This document shows, one piece after another, positions 33,771 to 46,640 of a stretch of DNA of 64,000 nt. The translations under genes and the position numbers were made by a program. The notes beneath the pieces are model-generated. The model was not told where the DNA came from and searched no databases. It saw only the letters and a program-made list of their open reading frames with translations. The DNA is from Gossypium raimondii. Its lineage: Eukaryota > Streptophyta > Magnoliopsida > Malvales > Malvaceae. Positions within the stretch are counted from its first letter, which is position 1. Every line of letters starts with the position of its first letter. The stretch covers positions 58,919,924 through 58,983,923 of the forward strand of contig NC_068570.1 of NCBI RefSeq assembly GCF_025698545.1. The letters run 5' to 3'.

Positions 33771-34197
33771 TCTCATTATCAAAATATTAAATTTTAGTTT
33801 ATTTTCGATACTTTGTCTAACATGATTTTAGTCTATATACTTTAATTTTGAGACACCGAGTCCTTATATTATTTTGTTTAAAAATCTTAATCATTCGTCT
33901 AATTTTGAACTTATAAAAGATAGAATAGTTGATAATGCACTTAATTGACATATTTTTATTATTTTATTTAATTAATTTTGGACATGTATTTTATCTAATT
34001 TAAGACTTAATTGATCAATTTCTATTTTGGTACAATTGTTATCCAATGTGTCGAGAAATGTGAGGATACTTGAATTGCATAAAAGATTTAACATGAGAAC
34101 TTGAATTGAGGCGTGAAGGAAGGGGAGGCGCATTAGTGCACACTAGATCTGATTATAGGCAAGTTATCCATCCAGGCCTAAAGATCCGATTGGAAAG
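33771..34197. other. Unique spacer between units 1 and 2
   Basis: AT-rich with degraded repeat phrases ('tcgatactttgtctaaca', 'gagacaccgagtccttatat'). No gene or clear element. Confidence 0.35.
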
Positions 34198-35134
34198 TAA
34201 GAGGGTTTAAATAAAAATATAGACTCGAAAAATAACTTTGAAAAAAAAATGGCTTGTTTTCTCAAAAAATCAACTTAGACAAAAAAAAGTAGAGATTCGT
34301 TTAGAGTTTTTTGGCCCTGCCCGACCCGATTACATGCATAAGGTATCGATACCTCGTAGTAAGTTTCGATACCCTCCCCAAGGTATCAATACCTCGTAGC
34401 AAAGAATCGATACTATAGACTTTAATACGGACCAAGTCGATTTGGGCCTGACTTTAACATCTATAACATGAGTTGGGCTTGGATAAAAAATTAAGCCCAT
34501 TTTTGGGCCAGACTGAGCCCGAACCTATCAACAATTAATTTATTTTTGAAAAAACAATAAATATATATAATATTCTTTATTTAAAAAAAATAATTGATGA
34601 TGTGACATATACATGGACTGCCATATGGATACCACATCAGCAAAGTTAACAGACGCTAATTTTTTTGTCGTCTATTTTGATATGATTTGACAAATAATAT
34701 AAGTTGAAGAGTTGGAAGATATAAAATTTTAAATGAGTAGCTAAAATAATTGTTTTTATAAAATTGGAGGACCAACTAAATCCTTACACCTTCATATTAT
34801 GTAAGTATTTACATAATTATTATATGCAAAGGCTTCATGACCCATTGGGTTTTGATAATTATTTAGTCAGATTTCAATTTAGAATTTTTAATCTTTTGTA
34901 TGATTTGGTTTAGCTTATTTTACTCTTTAAAAATAATAAAATATATAAAATAAATTTACATTAATAATAAAAAATTATTATAACTAGTCAAGTTAAACTT
35001 GTGTTTGAGTTTAATTTTTTTTATAATCGAAACTATAGCAAGCCTAATAATGAATTACTCAAATTATTTGTCCATAATCATATTAAAATAATATCGGATA
35101 ATTGAAATATATTAAAAAATTTAAATTAAATTAA

Positions 35135-35740
35135 GGGTCTGTTTGATTGACGGAATTGATTTTTCGGAAAATCATTTCTAACTTTTCCAGCGTTTGATTG
35201 GCGGAAAATATTTTCCATTTGGAAAATGAACTCCAAAACAAGGGAAAATGGGTTACATTTTAGGGAAAATGTCTTACCCTTTCAATTTCCGTAAGACATT
35301 TTCCGTGCTCTCCTCTCTATCGCCTCCTTCATTCCTTCCTTCATTTCCGGTAGAAAACTGCTTTTGTTTATCGATTTTCCAGTAACTTGTTTTTTTAATT
35401 ATTCAATACTTGTTTTTAACACAATTACAAATAATTTATTTGATATTAGTTTTTTTCAATTTATAACGATTAATATTGTAGCTTAATAATTGAGTATTAT
35501 TATAAATAAATCATTGCAATATATGTAAAAATAATTTAAAATATAAAAATTATTAATATATATTAATATATGTAAAAACAACTTTTCGAAAAATATTTTC
35601 AAAAATCGCAAGCAAGAAAATATTTTACAGATTCAATCAAACACCGGAAAATATTTTCCAATAAATCATTTTACGAGAAAAGTAAAATATTTTTAGAAAT
35701 AATTTTACGGAAAATATTTTACTGGCAATCAAACAGACCC
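35135..35740. mobile_element. PIF/Harbinger (Tourist-like) MITE
   Basis: The 606-bp element has terminal inverted repeats gggtctgtttgattg and caatcaaacagaccc, flanked by the 3-bp duplication taa (35132-35134 and 35741-35743). The empty site, aaattaagtttggatcaaac, is seen in sister spacers (for example ~41252 and ~44964). A TAA/TTA duplication and GGGTCTGTTTG ends fit Harbinger. Its interior is AT-rich with no ORF. Confidence 0.85.
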
Positions 35741-37916
35741 TAAGTTTGGATCAAACTCACTTATGGTATATGATTTAGCTAAAGTGAAATAAAAACTCGA
35801 AAATACAAAATTTATGGGTAAATTTCGGTTTATGTCACTTAATTAAAAAAATTGTAATTTGGTTATTGAATTATCTAAAAGTTTTCTTTTAAGTCATTGG
35901 GCTGTTAAAATTGATATTATTTGACTTTTTCTATTTGCACTGTATGCATAGAGTGAAAGCTCTCTTTCTCCTTCACTAGTTCACTTCTATGGTTCATTTT
36001 TTATTTTTATTAAACAACTTTGGATGTTAGGAATCTGCAAACAAAAATTCAAACTTTTTTTCTTTGATTTCCAACATTGATTGTCAAAACAACTTATACC
36101 TAACATGTATTTTTCTATTCGTCGATGGGTACCAATCCACCGTATCGATTGTCGAATCATTACTTGAAGCTCGTTGGCAAAACTTAAAAAAACAACAACT
36201 TAATATCCTAGTGACTTAAATGAAAACTTTAGAATTTAGTGACCTAATAAAAAACTTTCCCATAATTTAGTGACTAATGGTGTAGTTTACACACTTCCTC
36301 TTGCCCCAATTGAAGTTTTTGGTACTCCCAAACACTCGTAAAAAAGTTTTAATACTAGAATTGTATGAATATTTTAATATAAAGTACCAGTTTACTCTTT
36401 GATCTACATAGTGAGACTAATTTGCCAATTTTTTAAATAAATGGGATAAAATACAATTTAACTTTTAGTATAAGGACCTCCATTGTATGTTTACCTTGAG
36501 ATTATCAATAAAAACTAATAAATATAAAATGATACAGTTAAGAATATATCAAATATCCACGAGGTGATAAGTGTTTTCAAAATTTAACATGCACAACTTA
36601 ATGGGTTAGAGACAAGGCCGAGCAAAGCCATTAGTGGATGGGTAACAAATTTGGTAATATTTTAACAATTTAACTATTAAATTCATCGATATAATTGTAC
36701 TTGACATGCATGTAAATTTTCAAACCGATCGATATTTGTATCATATTAATCTAAAATATTGTATATATTGAACTATTAAGGTTTTTTATATAAAATAAAT
36801 AGTTAAAATTTGTTAACGTAAATCAAATTTGATATGCATAATTTATTTGAACAGAATATCAAATATGATAGTTGAATGATTAGAATATTAATCATATAAA
36901 AATAAAATGCATATTTTAAATTTAATTTAAAATATTTAAAAACACTAAAATAAATTAATAAAATCTTCAATAACTTTTGAATTTAAATCACAATTATCGA
37001 AATTGGATTAAGTTAAATTGAAAATGAATTAAGGTATCAATTTGGAATAAAAGATGGAATTAATTATCTCACAAATTGATTGAATCCACATACCGGATAA
37101 TTTTTTCAATTTTTAAATATTTTAATAATTTATTTAATTCATCCATTCAGACCAATTTTTAAATACTTTATTACATTACTTTGTAATGTCAAAGTCACGT
37201 GATTTTTTTAGACTTGATTTTTTCTGCCAATTACTTCCGCACGTGCCATTTCTTTTATCATCTTTCAATGACGTGTACGGTATAGATAGCTTGCCTTCAA
37301 TTTCTTTATTTGCCAAATTCTGTTATTAGTCCCTATACTATAAGTAGTTTGCGAATTTAGTCTCTATATTTTAAAAAAGTCAATTTTAATCCTTATACAT
37401 TTTAGCATTTAAAATTTTCATCATCCACAAAGAGTAGAAATTAAATATGCTTGGTTAATTTATGTCACTAATCTTGTACAGAGCATAAAGTTATTCCACA
37501 TTCTCCAATTTGATCATTCATAATTCTTATATTTTTGAATTTTTAAATTTTAACAAGTGACATAACATTACGTGTATGACGATATGTTTGACGTATAAAA
37601 TTTTGAAAATAGTAGAACTTAATGAATTTAATGGTTATTTTTAAATCAAGATTGAAATTTCAAAATTAAAAAATATAGGGACTAGATCAAATTAATTAAA
37701 GTACATAGACCAAATTTACAACTTGCAAATTACACAAGAATTAATAGCAGGATTTAACCTATTTTTACATTTAAATATGTAAAAATACCATCCATCCACC
37801 GCCTCCCAATGGAGAAGATAGGCTTTTTTTTTTTTAAGTAATTCAATTTTTTATTAATTACGATAATGACCAATTTAAAAATTATGTACGTAAATGATCT
37901 GATTTCTATAGTGTAT

Positions 37917-37949
37917 GCCGGTGCCATCAAACACACTGATGGCACCGGC
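37917..37949. repeat. GC-rich perfect 13-bp hairpin upstream of copy 2
   Basis: gccggtgccatca and tgatggcaccggc are separated by 7 bases. Variants lie at the same place upstream of each unit (near 29738, 46108, 51848 and 58938), with different degrees of pairing. Confidence 0.7.
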
Positions 37950-38460
37950 CCCATCATCGGCCAACGGTTGTATTTTTTAAAACATTTTCAATTCATTCCC
38001 CAGCATAATTAAATTTAGATATACTCGAGAAAATATTTTGAAGGATATATTTGGGTAATTTAAATAATAATTTTATATAATCTTTTAAGTTTATTGTTTT
38101 TAAAAAATTAAAAAAAATTAAAAGAGTTTATTTTTGTTATTCCTATAACTTTAAGGGATATTTAAATTTAATTTTAAAAGGAGATAGACTTGAAATAGAC
38201 AAAAAATTGAAAAATATAAAATTTGTTGCCTACCGGCTGCACCCTTTTTCAACTAAAAAATTATTATTATATTTTTAAAATGCAATTATTGGCCAATGAT
38301 TGTGTGGCGTCAACGACAATCATTGTAGAAGTTGAATTATTTTCGTAATTATTCACAAAACTTGGGTTACTTTTGTAAAAAAACCCGAGTAGCCGGACAC
38401 TTTCTGACTTTCCCTTCTGTCAGTTTTTCATCAACAGGTTTGCCTCTTACCAGAACATCA

Positions 38461-40700
<2,240 letters not shown>

Positions 40701-41740
40701 TTGTTTGTTCTGTCTATCAATATATGTATAAACCTATAAATCTTCTACTTATGTTTCTTTAACTAAAACTTTGTTTGAATCCTGTTCATTTGAAATTTAA
40801 CATCTAAGCTGCCCTGGCTAACAGTTTTTTTTATTGTTAATTATTATACTATACTTCGATAATAGTAGTAGCATTGATTGATCGCAAAGAAATGATAAAG
40901 AAAAATAAGAATATATAGATGGAAAAGTCTTATTAGGAAAAAAAAATCATGGGCAGAGGAGAAGTTAACTAATGTTGAAAAACAATAATGAAAGAGGTCT
41001 TTTTTACTACACACATTTTAACGGTTAAATAACATTTTTATAATCAACGTCTAATAGAAGATCGCCCCCACATATCCCCCAAATTTGCAATTCTATTTTA
41101 TTTCTTTAACAAATAAGTTGCACATCGAATTTTTTTGCCTGGATCAAAAGGGATTCAGATCAAACAACTCTGACAACACCTCAAATTATTTGTCCATAAC
41201 CATATTAAAACAAATACCGAATAATTGAAATATATTCAAAATTTTAAATTAAATTAAGTTTGGATCAAACTCACTGATGATATATGATTTACCTAAAGTG
41301 AAATAAGAACTCGAAAATACAAAATTTATGGGTAAATTTTTGTTTTGGTCACTTAATTAAAAAATTATAATTTGGTTATTGAACTATTCAAAAGTTTTCT
41401 TTTAAGTCGTTGAATTGTTAAAATTGATGTTATATGACTTTATCTGTTTGCAGTGCATGCATCAATTGAAAGTTCTCTTTTTCCTTCACTTCCAGAGTTC
41501 ATTTTCTATTTTTATATAACAACTTTAGACGTTACAAATCTGCAAACCAAAATTCAAATATTTTTTGCTTTGATTTCCAACATTGACTATCAAATCAATT
41601 TAGATCTAAGGTATGTTTTTCTACGCATTAATGGGTACCGATCCATCGTATCGGTCGTTGAATCCTTACTTGGAGCTCGTTAGTGGAACTTAAAAAACAA
41701 CTTAATAGCCTAGTGACTTAAATGAAAATTTTACCAAACC
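40701..41740. other. 3' flank and spacer after BAHD copy 2
   Basis: The conserved 3' flank runs to ~41185, then joins directly to spacer sequence equivalent to ~27493 ('caaattatttgtccataacc'). This is the junction of the younger, shorter duplication period. The spacer foldback follows to ~41735. The short ORF at 41453-41683 is repeat-derived. Confidence 0.5.
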
Positions 41741-43220
41741 AAAAAAAGGGGAGAATGTGATATCACTGCGAATTTTATTTATTTTTTTATTTAGCCCTAA
41801 TAAAGTGACGCGTTTCAAAGGATGAAGATATTTTCCCATTCGAGCTCTATGAGTTATTCGCGCCTTTTAATTGGGCCATTCATTTTTTTTCTTTAATTCT
41901 GTTGATTCTCAATTTAATCCCTAATCTTTTATTTTAGGTTTTTAGTCTATTTTATTAATTTTGTTATTATTATTATTATTATTATATTATATATATTATT
42001 ATTATTATACCTACATATATATGCATATGCATGTTAATATATATACATATATATTTTAAACGTTTTAATATATATACATATTATATACATACTTTATTAT
42101 TATTTTATTTTCATAGTTTTTATACATATATATATATACACATTTATATTTCATAATATTTATACCTTTCCCATATTCTATGATTTTTATATGTTTATAC
42201 ATTTTTGTAATATGTACACATATATTTATACTCCATTCAAAGCTTATTATAAATAATTTCTACGTTTTTATATTATACTTATATATTTCATTTTTTCGTA
42301 AATGCATGTATATATTTTGTACCTTTTCATTATATTTTTGTTTATTTCCTTCATTTGCTTATTGATCCATGTTTTCTTTTTGTATTTGGTACGTTTGATA
42401 TTTTACATGATTGTTTTATGTACATTAATTTCATCTATTTCTATGCCATAGTTGTATTTATTATTGCATTGTATATTTAATGTAGCATCACATCATTTTT
42501 TTTACTCGATTTCAAACTTTTCAAAATTGAGATAATGCTTGTATTTAGGATTTTCAAGGAAATTGAGCCCTAACGTATTGGGTTCCGATTTTCTTCGTTA
42601 AATCTAACAATCGAGCATTTCTCTTTAATCAAAAAATAAGAACTCATTATTGGGAATTCAACACGTTGTGTCCTAACGTATTGGATGTGACGCATTGATT
42701 TCTCGAAATGAAGATTTTTTCTAAAAAATAATAAAGGAAATATTCCGAGTTTGGGATTTTGGAGGAATTGTGCCCTAACGTATTGGGCTGCGATTTCTTA
42801 AATCTTGAATAAATGGATATTCTTTTAAATTTTTATTACATGAGTATTCTGACCTAATTCATTTTTGAAGAAATTAGAATGTCGTGCCCTAACGCATTGG
42901 GTATGGCATTTTCTTTCTCTGAAATGATGAGGGTCTTAATACGTAACGTTTTTAAGTTTTTGCTAAGGATTATATTTTTTCAAATTTTCGACATTAAGAC
43001 ATTAATTAATTAACTAGGAACCAATTTTTGAGCGTTATGAGGGTGCTAATCCTTCCTCATACGTAACCGACTCCCGGACCCATTTTTCTAAAATTCGTAG
43101 ACCAAAGTCGTTTTTAGGTGACCCAATCACACCTTAATAAAAGATTGGTGGCGACTCTCAATTTTCATTTTTTAAAGTCGACAACCTAAAATTTTTTGTT
43201 TTCAAAAAATGGTTTCGACA
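41741..43220 (+). mobile_element. Truncated LTR retrotransposon: polypurine tract plus 3' LTR (Ogre/Tat-like gypsy)
   Basis: A polypurine tract, aaaaaaaggggagaa (41741-41755), abuts a 1465-bp LTR (41756-43220) that starts tgtgatatcactgcgaat and ends tttcgaca. Near its 3' end the LTR carries 'tcatacgtaaccgactccc' and 'aaagattggtggcgactct', which I associate with Ogre/Tat-type gypsy LTRs (family recall, not searched). Nothing 5' of the polypurine tract is left, so the element is truncated on its internal side. The LTR has an AT-rich stretch (41960-42310) and four copies of a 15-base motif. The right flank is spacer sequence that lies ~450 bp earlier in the unit than the left flank, so this is a rearrangement, not a simple insertion. 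Confidence 0.75.
42568..42901. repeat. Four ~103-bp-spaced copies of ccctaacgtattggg in the LTR
   Basis: Copies start at 42568, 42671 (two changes), 42773 and 42887 (one change). The sequences between them are only weakly alike. Confidence 0.85.
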
Positions 43221-43619
43221 ATTAAGTTTGGGTCAAACTCGCTGATGATATATGATTTACCTAAAGTGAAATAAGAGCTCGAAAATACAAAATTTATAAG
43301 TAAATTTTCGTTTTGGTCACTTAATTAAGAAATTATTATTATATTTTTAAAAAGGTTAATTGCTTCACGTTTTATATAACACCACTAAAAAATTATTATT
43401 ATATTTTTAAAATGCAATTATTGGCCTATGATGGTGTGGCGTCAACGACAATCACTGTAGAAGTTGAATTATTTTCGTAATTATTCACAAAACTTGGGTT
43501 ACTTTTATTAAAAAAAACCCTAGAAGAGAACCTCGCCTTTGCTTAAGATAGCCGGACACTTTCTGACTTTCCCTTCTGTCAGTTTTTCATCAACAGGTTT
43601 GCCTCTGACCAGAACATCA
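43221..43619. other. Shortened spacer upstream of BAHD copy 3
   Basis: Spacer sequence (aattaagtttgggtcaaact) runs only to ~43330 and then jumps to the region ~250 bp upstream of the gene ('aattattattatatttttaa'), which is partly repeated at ~43320 and ~43388. About 2 kb of spacer is missing. The leader is conserved, but the TATA position reads ttattaaa. Confidence 0.55.
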
Positions 43620-44027
43620 ATGGATGTTAGTGTAAAGAGATGGAGCATGATACGCCCTGCTCAAGATACTCCTAAAGAAAGGCAATGGATTTCAAATCTG
43701 GACGTGGTGATGACAACATACCATCTCCCTTTGCTGTTTTTCTACAAACCAAATGGCTCCTCTGATTTCTTTAAGCCTCAAGTGCTACAGGAGGCTTTAA
43801 GCAAGACTCTTGTGCAATTCTATCCTATGGCTGGGAGGTTGGGGCGTGATGAAAATGGTAGGCTCGAGATATTATGCAACGCAGAGGGTGTTCTGTGGAT
43901 AGAAGCTGAAACTACATAGGCCATGGATGATCTCGACGGCTTTACTCCCTGCTCAAAACTGAGGAAACTGGTTCCCACGGCTGATTACTCTGGAGATATC
44001 AGTTCTTATCCGCTTATTATGGCTCAG
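43620..44027 (+). pseudogene. BAHD acyltransferase, HCT-like, array copy 3 (exon 1 fragment)
   Basis: Exon 1 is nearly identical to copy 1, but a TCG-to-TAG change at 43917-43919 stops translation after 99 residues. Exon 2 is absent: the intron runs into downstream flank at ~44830. The donor cag|gtaagtg is intact. The catalytic HTLTD and DFGWG motifs are encoded in exon 2, so no active enzyme is possible. Confidence 0.92.
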
Positions 44028-44177
44028 GTAAGTGATTGAAGAACTGTTATCTTATTATAGATGATAGCTGTTACTTGCAGTAGGAGACCAAGGATAAGCT
44101 CCGAGAAAACTCAAACAGCCTGATACTGAAGTTAAAGCACAAGAAAAACTAAGCTATCAGCTAAGAAGTTAATATAT

Positions 44178-44830
44178 GGCTTTTTTTTTCAAAATTGACA
44201 TTAATTATGAAAATGAACCAGGTATAAAATCTTACACTAGAGGTGCCGCTAGACTCATTGGCGACACCGGTAATTTTGTAAAAAGTATTACCATCGACAA
44301 AGTATAGATACTTTACGTTCATCTTCACAAGAAAGTGCTATAAGGTCCATGGTGGTGGCTTAGTGTTGAAGAAGATGAAACCGGAACCTTTTGCTGTTTA
44401 GTGAACCTCTCATATTTAATAAACATTTTAGCTCGTCAGATACAACGATATTTTAAATGAAAACAACTGTAATAATCCTCACTGAAGAAAAGCTAAGAAC
44501 AAGATTAATCAAAGCTAAGAATAAGATTACAAGATTATTACAAATGAGTCGAACGAGAGGTTCATTGAAGAGAAAAAGGTTTTGGTTTCATCTTCTTCAC
44601 TGCTAAGCCAACACCACGGAACTCTTAGCACTTTCTTGTGAAGCCGAACCGAAAGTATTAATACTTTATTGATGTTATTACAATCAATAAAGTAATGATA
44701 CTTTTTACAAAACTAACACCGGTGCTACCAATGAGTCTGGTGGCATCTAATTTTTTTAGAACATGGGAATAAGAATGGTGACACTAAATTTTACCGTAAA
44801 AAACGGATCATTCTTGTGAAAGATTTTGCA
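44178..44830. repeat. Intronic inverted repeat of copy 3, right end deleted
   Basis: Same element as in copy 2. It ends abruptly in gattttgca, after which downstream-flank sequence (taaccatattaaaacaac) begins. This marks the deletion that removed exon 2. Confidence 0.7.
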
Positions 44831-46560
44831 TAACCATATTAAAACAACTCTTACTGGATCAAAAGGGATTCAGATCAAATAACTCTGACAACATCTCAAA
44901 TTATTTGTCCATAACCATATTAAAACAATTACAGAATAATTGAAATATATTCAAAATTTTAAATTAAATTAAGTTTGGATCAAACTCACTGATGATATAT
45001 GATTTACCTAAAGTGAAACAAGAAATCAAAAATACAAAATTTATGGGTAAATTTTTGTTTTGGTCACTTAATTAAAAAATTATAATTTGGTTATTGAACT
45101 ATTCAAAAGTTTTCTTTTAAGTCATTGGATTGTTAAAATTGATGTTATATGACTTTCTCTGTTCACAGTGCATGCATCAATTGAAAGCTCTCTTTTTCCT
45201 TCACTTTCACAGTTCATTTTCTATTTTTATATAACAACTTTAGACGTCACAAATCTGCAAACCAAAATTCAAATATTTTTTGCTCTGATTTCCAACATTG
45301 ACTATCAAATCAATTTAGATCTAAGGTATGTTTTTCTACGCATTAATGTATACCGATCCATTGTATCGATCGTTGAATCCTTACTTGGAGCTCGTTAGTG
45401 GAACTTAAAAAACAACTTAATAGCCTAGTGACTTAAATGAAAATTTTACCAAACCAAAAAATTTCCCATAATTTAATGACTAATGGTGTAGTTTACGCAC
45501 TTCCTCTTGGCCCAATTGAAGTTTTTGGTACTCCCAATTCCCAAACACCAGTAAAAAAGTTTTAATAGTAGAAATATATGAAATTTTTAATAGAAAGTAC
45601 CATTTTACTTTTTGATCTATATAGAAAGACTAATTTGTCAATTTTTAAATTAATGGGGCAAAATACAATTTGACTTTTAATATAAAAATTTCCATGGTAC
45701 TTTTACCTTGAAACTATCAATAAAAACTAATAAGTATAAAATGAAACAATTAAGAATATATCGATATCCACGAGGTGATAAGTGCTTTTAAAAATAGTAG
45801 TACTTAATGAATTTAATGGTTATTGTTTAAATCAAGATTGGAATTTCAAAATTAGAAAAACATATGAACTAAAATGATCAAATTAATTAAAGTACATAAA
45901 CCAAATTTTCAACTTGCAAATTGCACAAGTATTAATAGCAGGATTTAACCTATTTTTACATTTAAATATGTAAAAATATCACCCTTTCACACCCTCCCAA
46001 CGGAGAAGATTAGCTTTTTTTTTAAGTAATTCAACTTTTTTATTAATTATGATAATGACCAACTTAAAAATTATGTACGTAAATGATCTGATTTCTATAG
46101 TGTATGTCGGTGCTGTCACATACGCTGGTGGCACCGACCCCATCATCGGCCAATGATTGTATTTTTTAAAACATTTTCAATTCATTCCCTAGCATATTTA
46201 AATTTAGATAAACTTGAGAAAATTTTTTGAAGGATATATTTGGGTAATTTAAATAAGAATTTTATATAATCTTTTAAGTTTATTGTTTTTAAAAAAATAA
46301 AAAAAATTAAAAGAGTTTATTTTTCTTATTCTTATAATTTTAAGGGCTATTTAAATTTAATTCTAAAAGGAGATAGACTTAACATGCAAATAATTCAAAA
46401 ATTGAAAATATAAAATTTGGTGCCTACCTGCTACACCCTTTTTATTGGCCTATGATGTGTGACGTCACGATCAAACACTGTAGAAGTTGAATTATTTTCG
46501 TAATTATTCACAAAATTTGGCTTACTTTTGTAAAAAAACCCGAGAAGAGAACCTCGCCTT
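44831..46560. other. Spacer between BAHD copies 3 and 4
   Basis: Collinear with the other spacers but ~2 kb shorter: the section equivalent to 28385-29400 is missing, joined at ~45790. It contains a near-duplicate of 'aaccatattaaaacaa' at 44822 and 44919. No gene. Confidence 0.5.
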
Positions 46561-46640
46561 TGCTTAAGATAGACGGACACGTTCTGACTTTCCCCTCTGT
46601 CAGTTTTTCATCAACAGGTTTGCCTCTTACCAGAACATCA

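Larger units (their letters stand above)
26695..34197 (+). repeat. Tandem duplication unit 1 of the BAHD array
   Basis: Collinear homology starts near 'gagggtttgaataaaaatat' (26695) and restarts at 34198 in unit 2, an offset of ~7.5 kb. Spacer, gene and downstream flank are all duplicated. Unit 2 additionally holds a 606-bp Harbinger insertion. Units 4 and 5 have a shorter ~6.5-kb period. The duplication endpoints are approximate. Confidence 0.7.
34198..38380. other. Spacer of array unit 2, upstream of BAHD copy 2
   Basis: Collinear with 26695-30180 except for the Harbinger insertion at 35135-35740. It holds the same 'ggtatcgatacctcgtag' repeats (34339-34415), the spacer foldback (~35815-36290) and the GC-rich hairpin at 37917-37949. 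No gene. Confidence 0.6.

Noticed and set aside
42180..42365. 61-residue ORF in the LTR at 41756-43220
   Set aside because: AT-rich low-complexity sequence within an LTR; no protein-like features.
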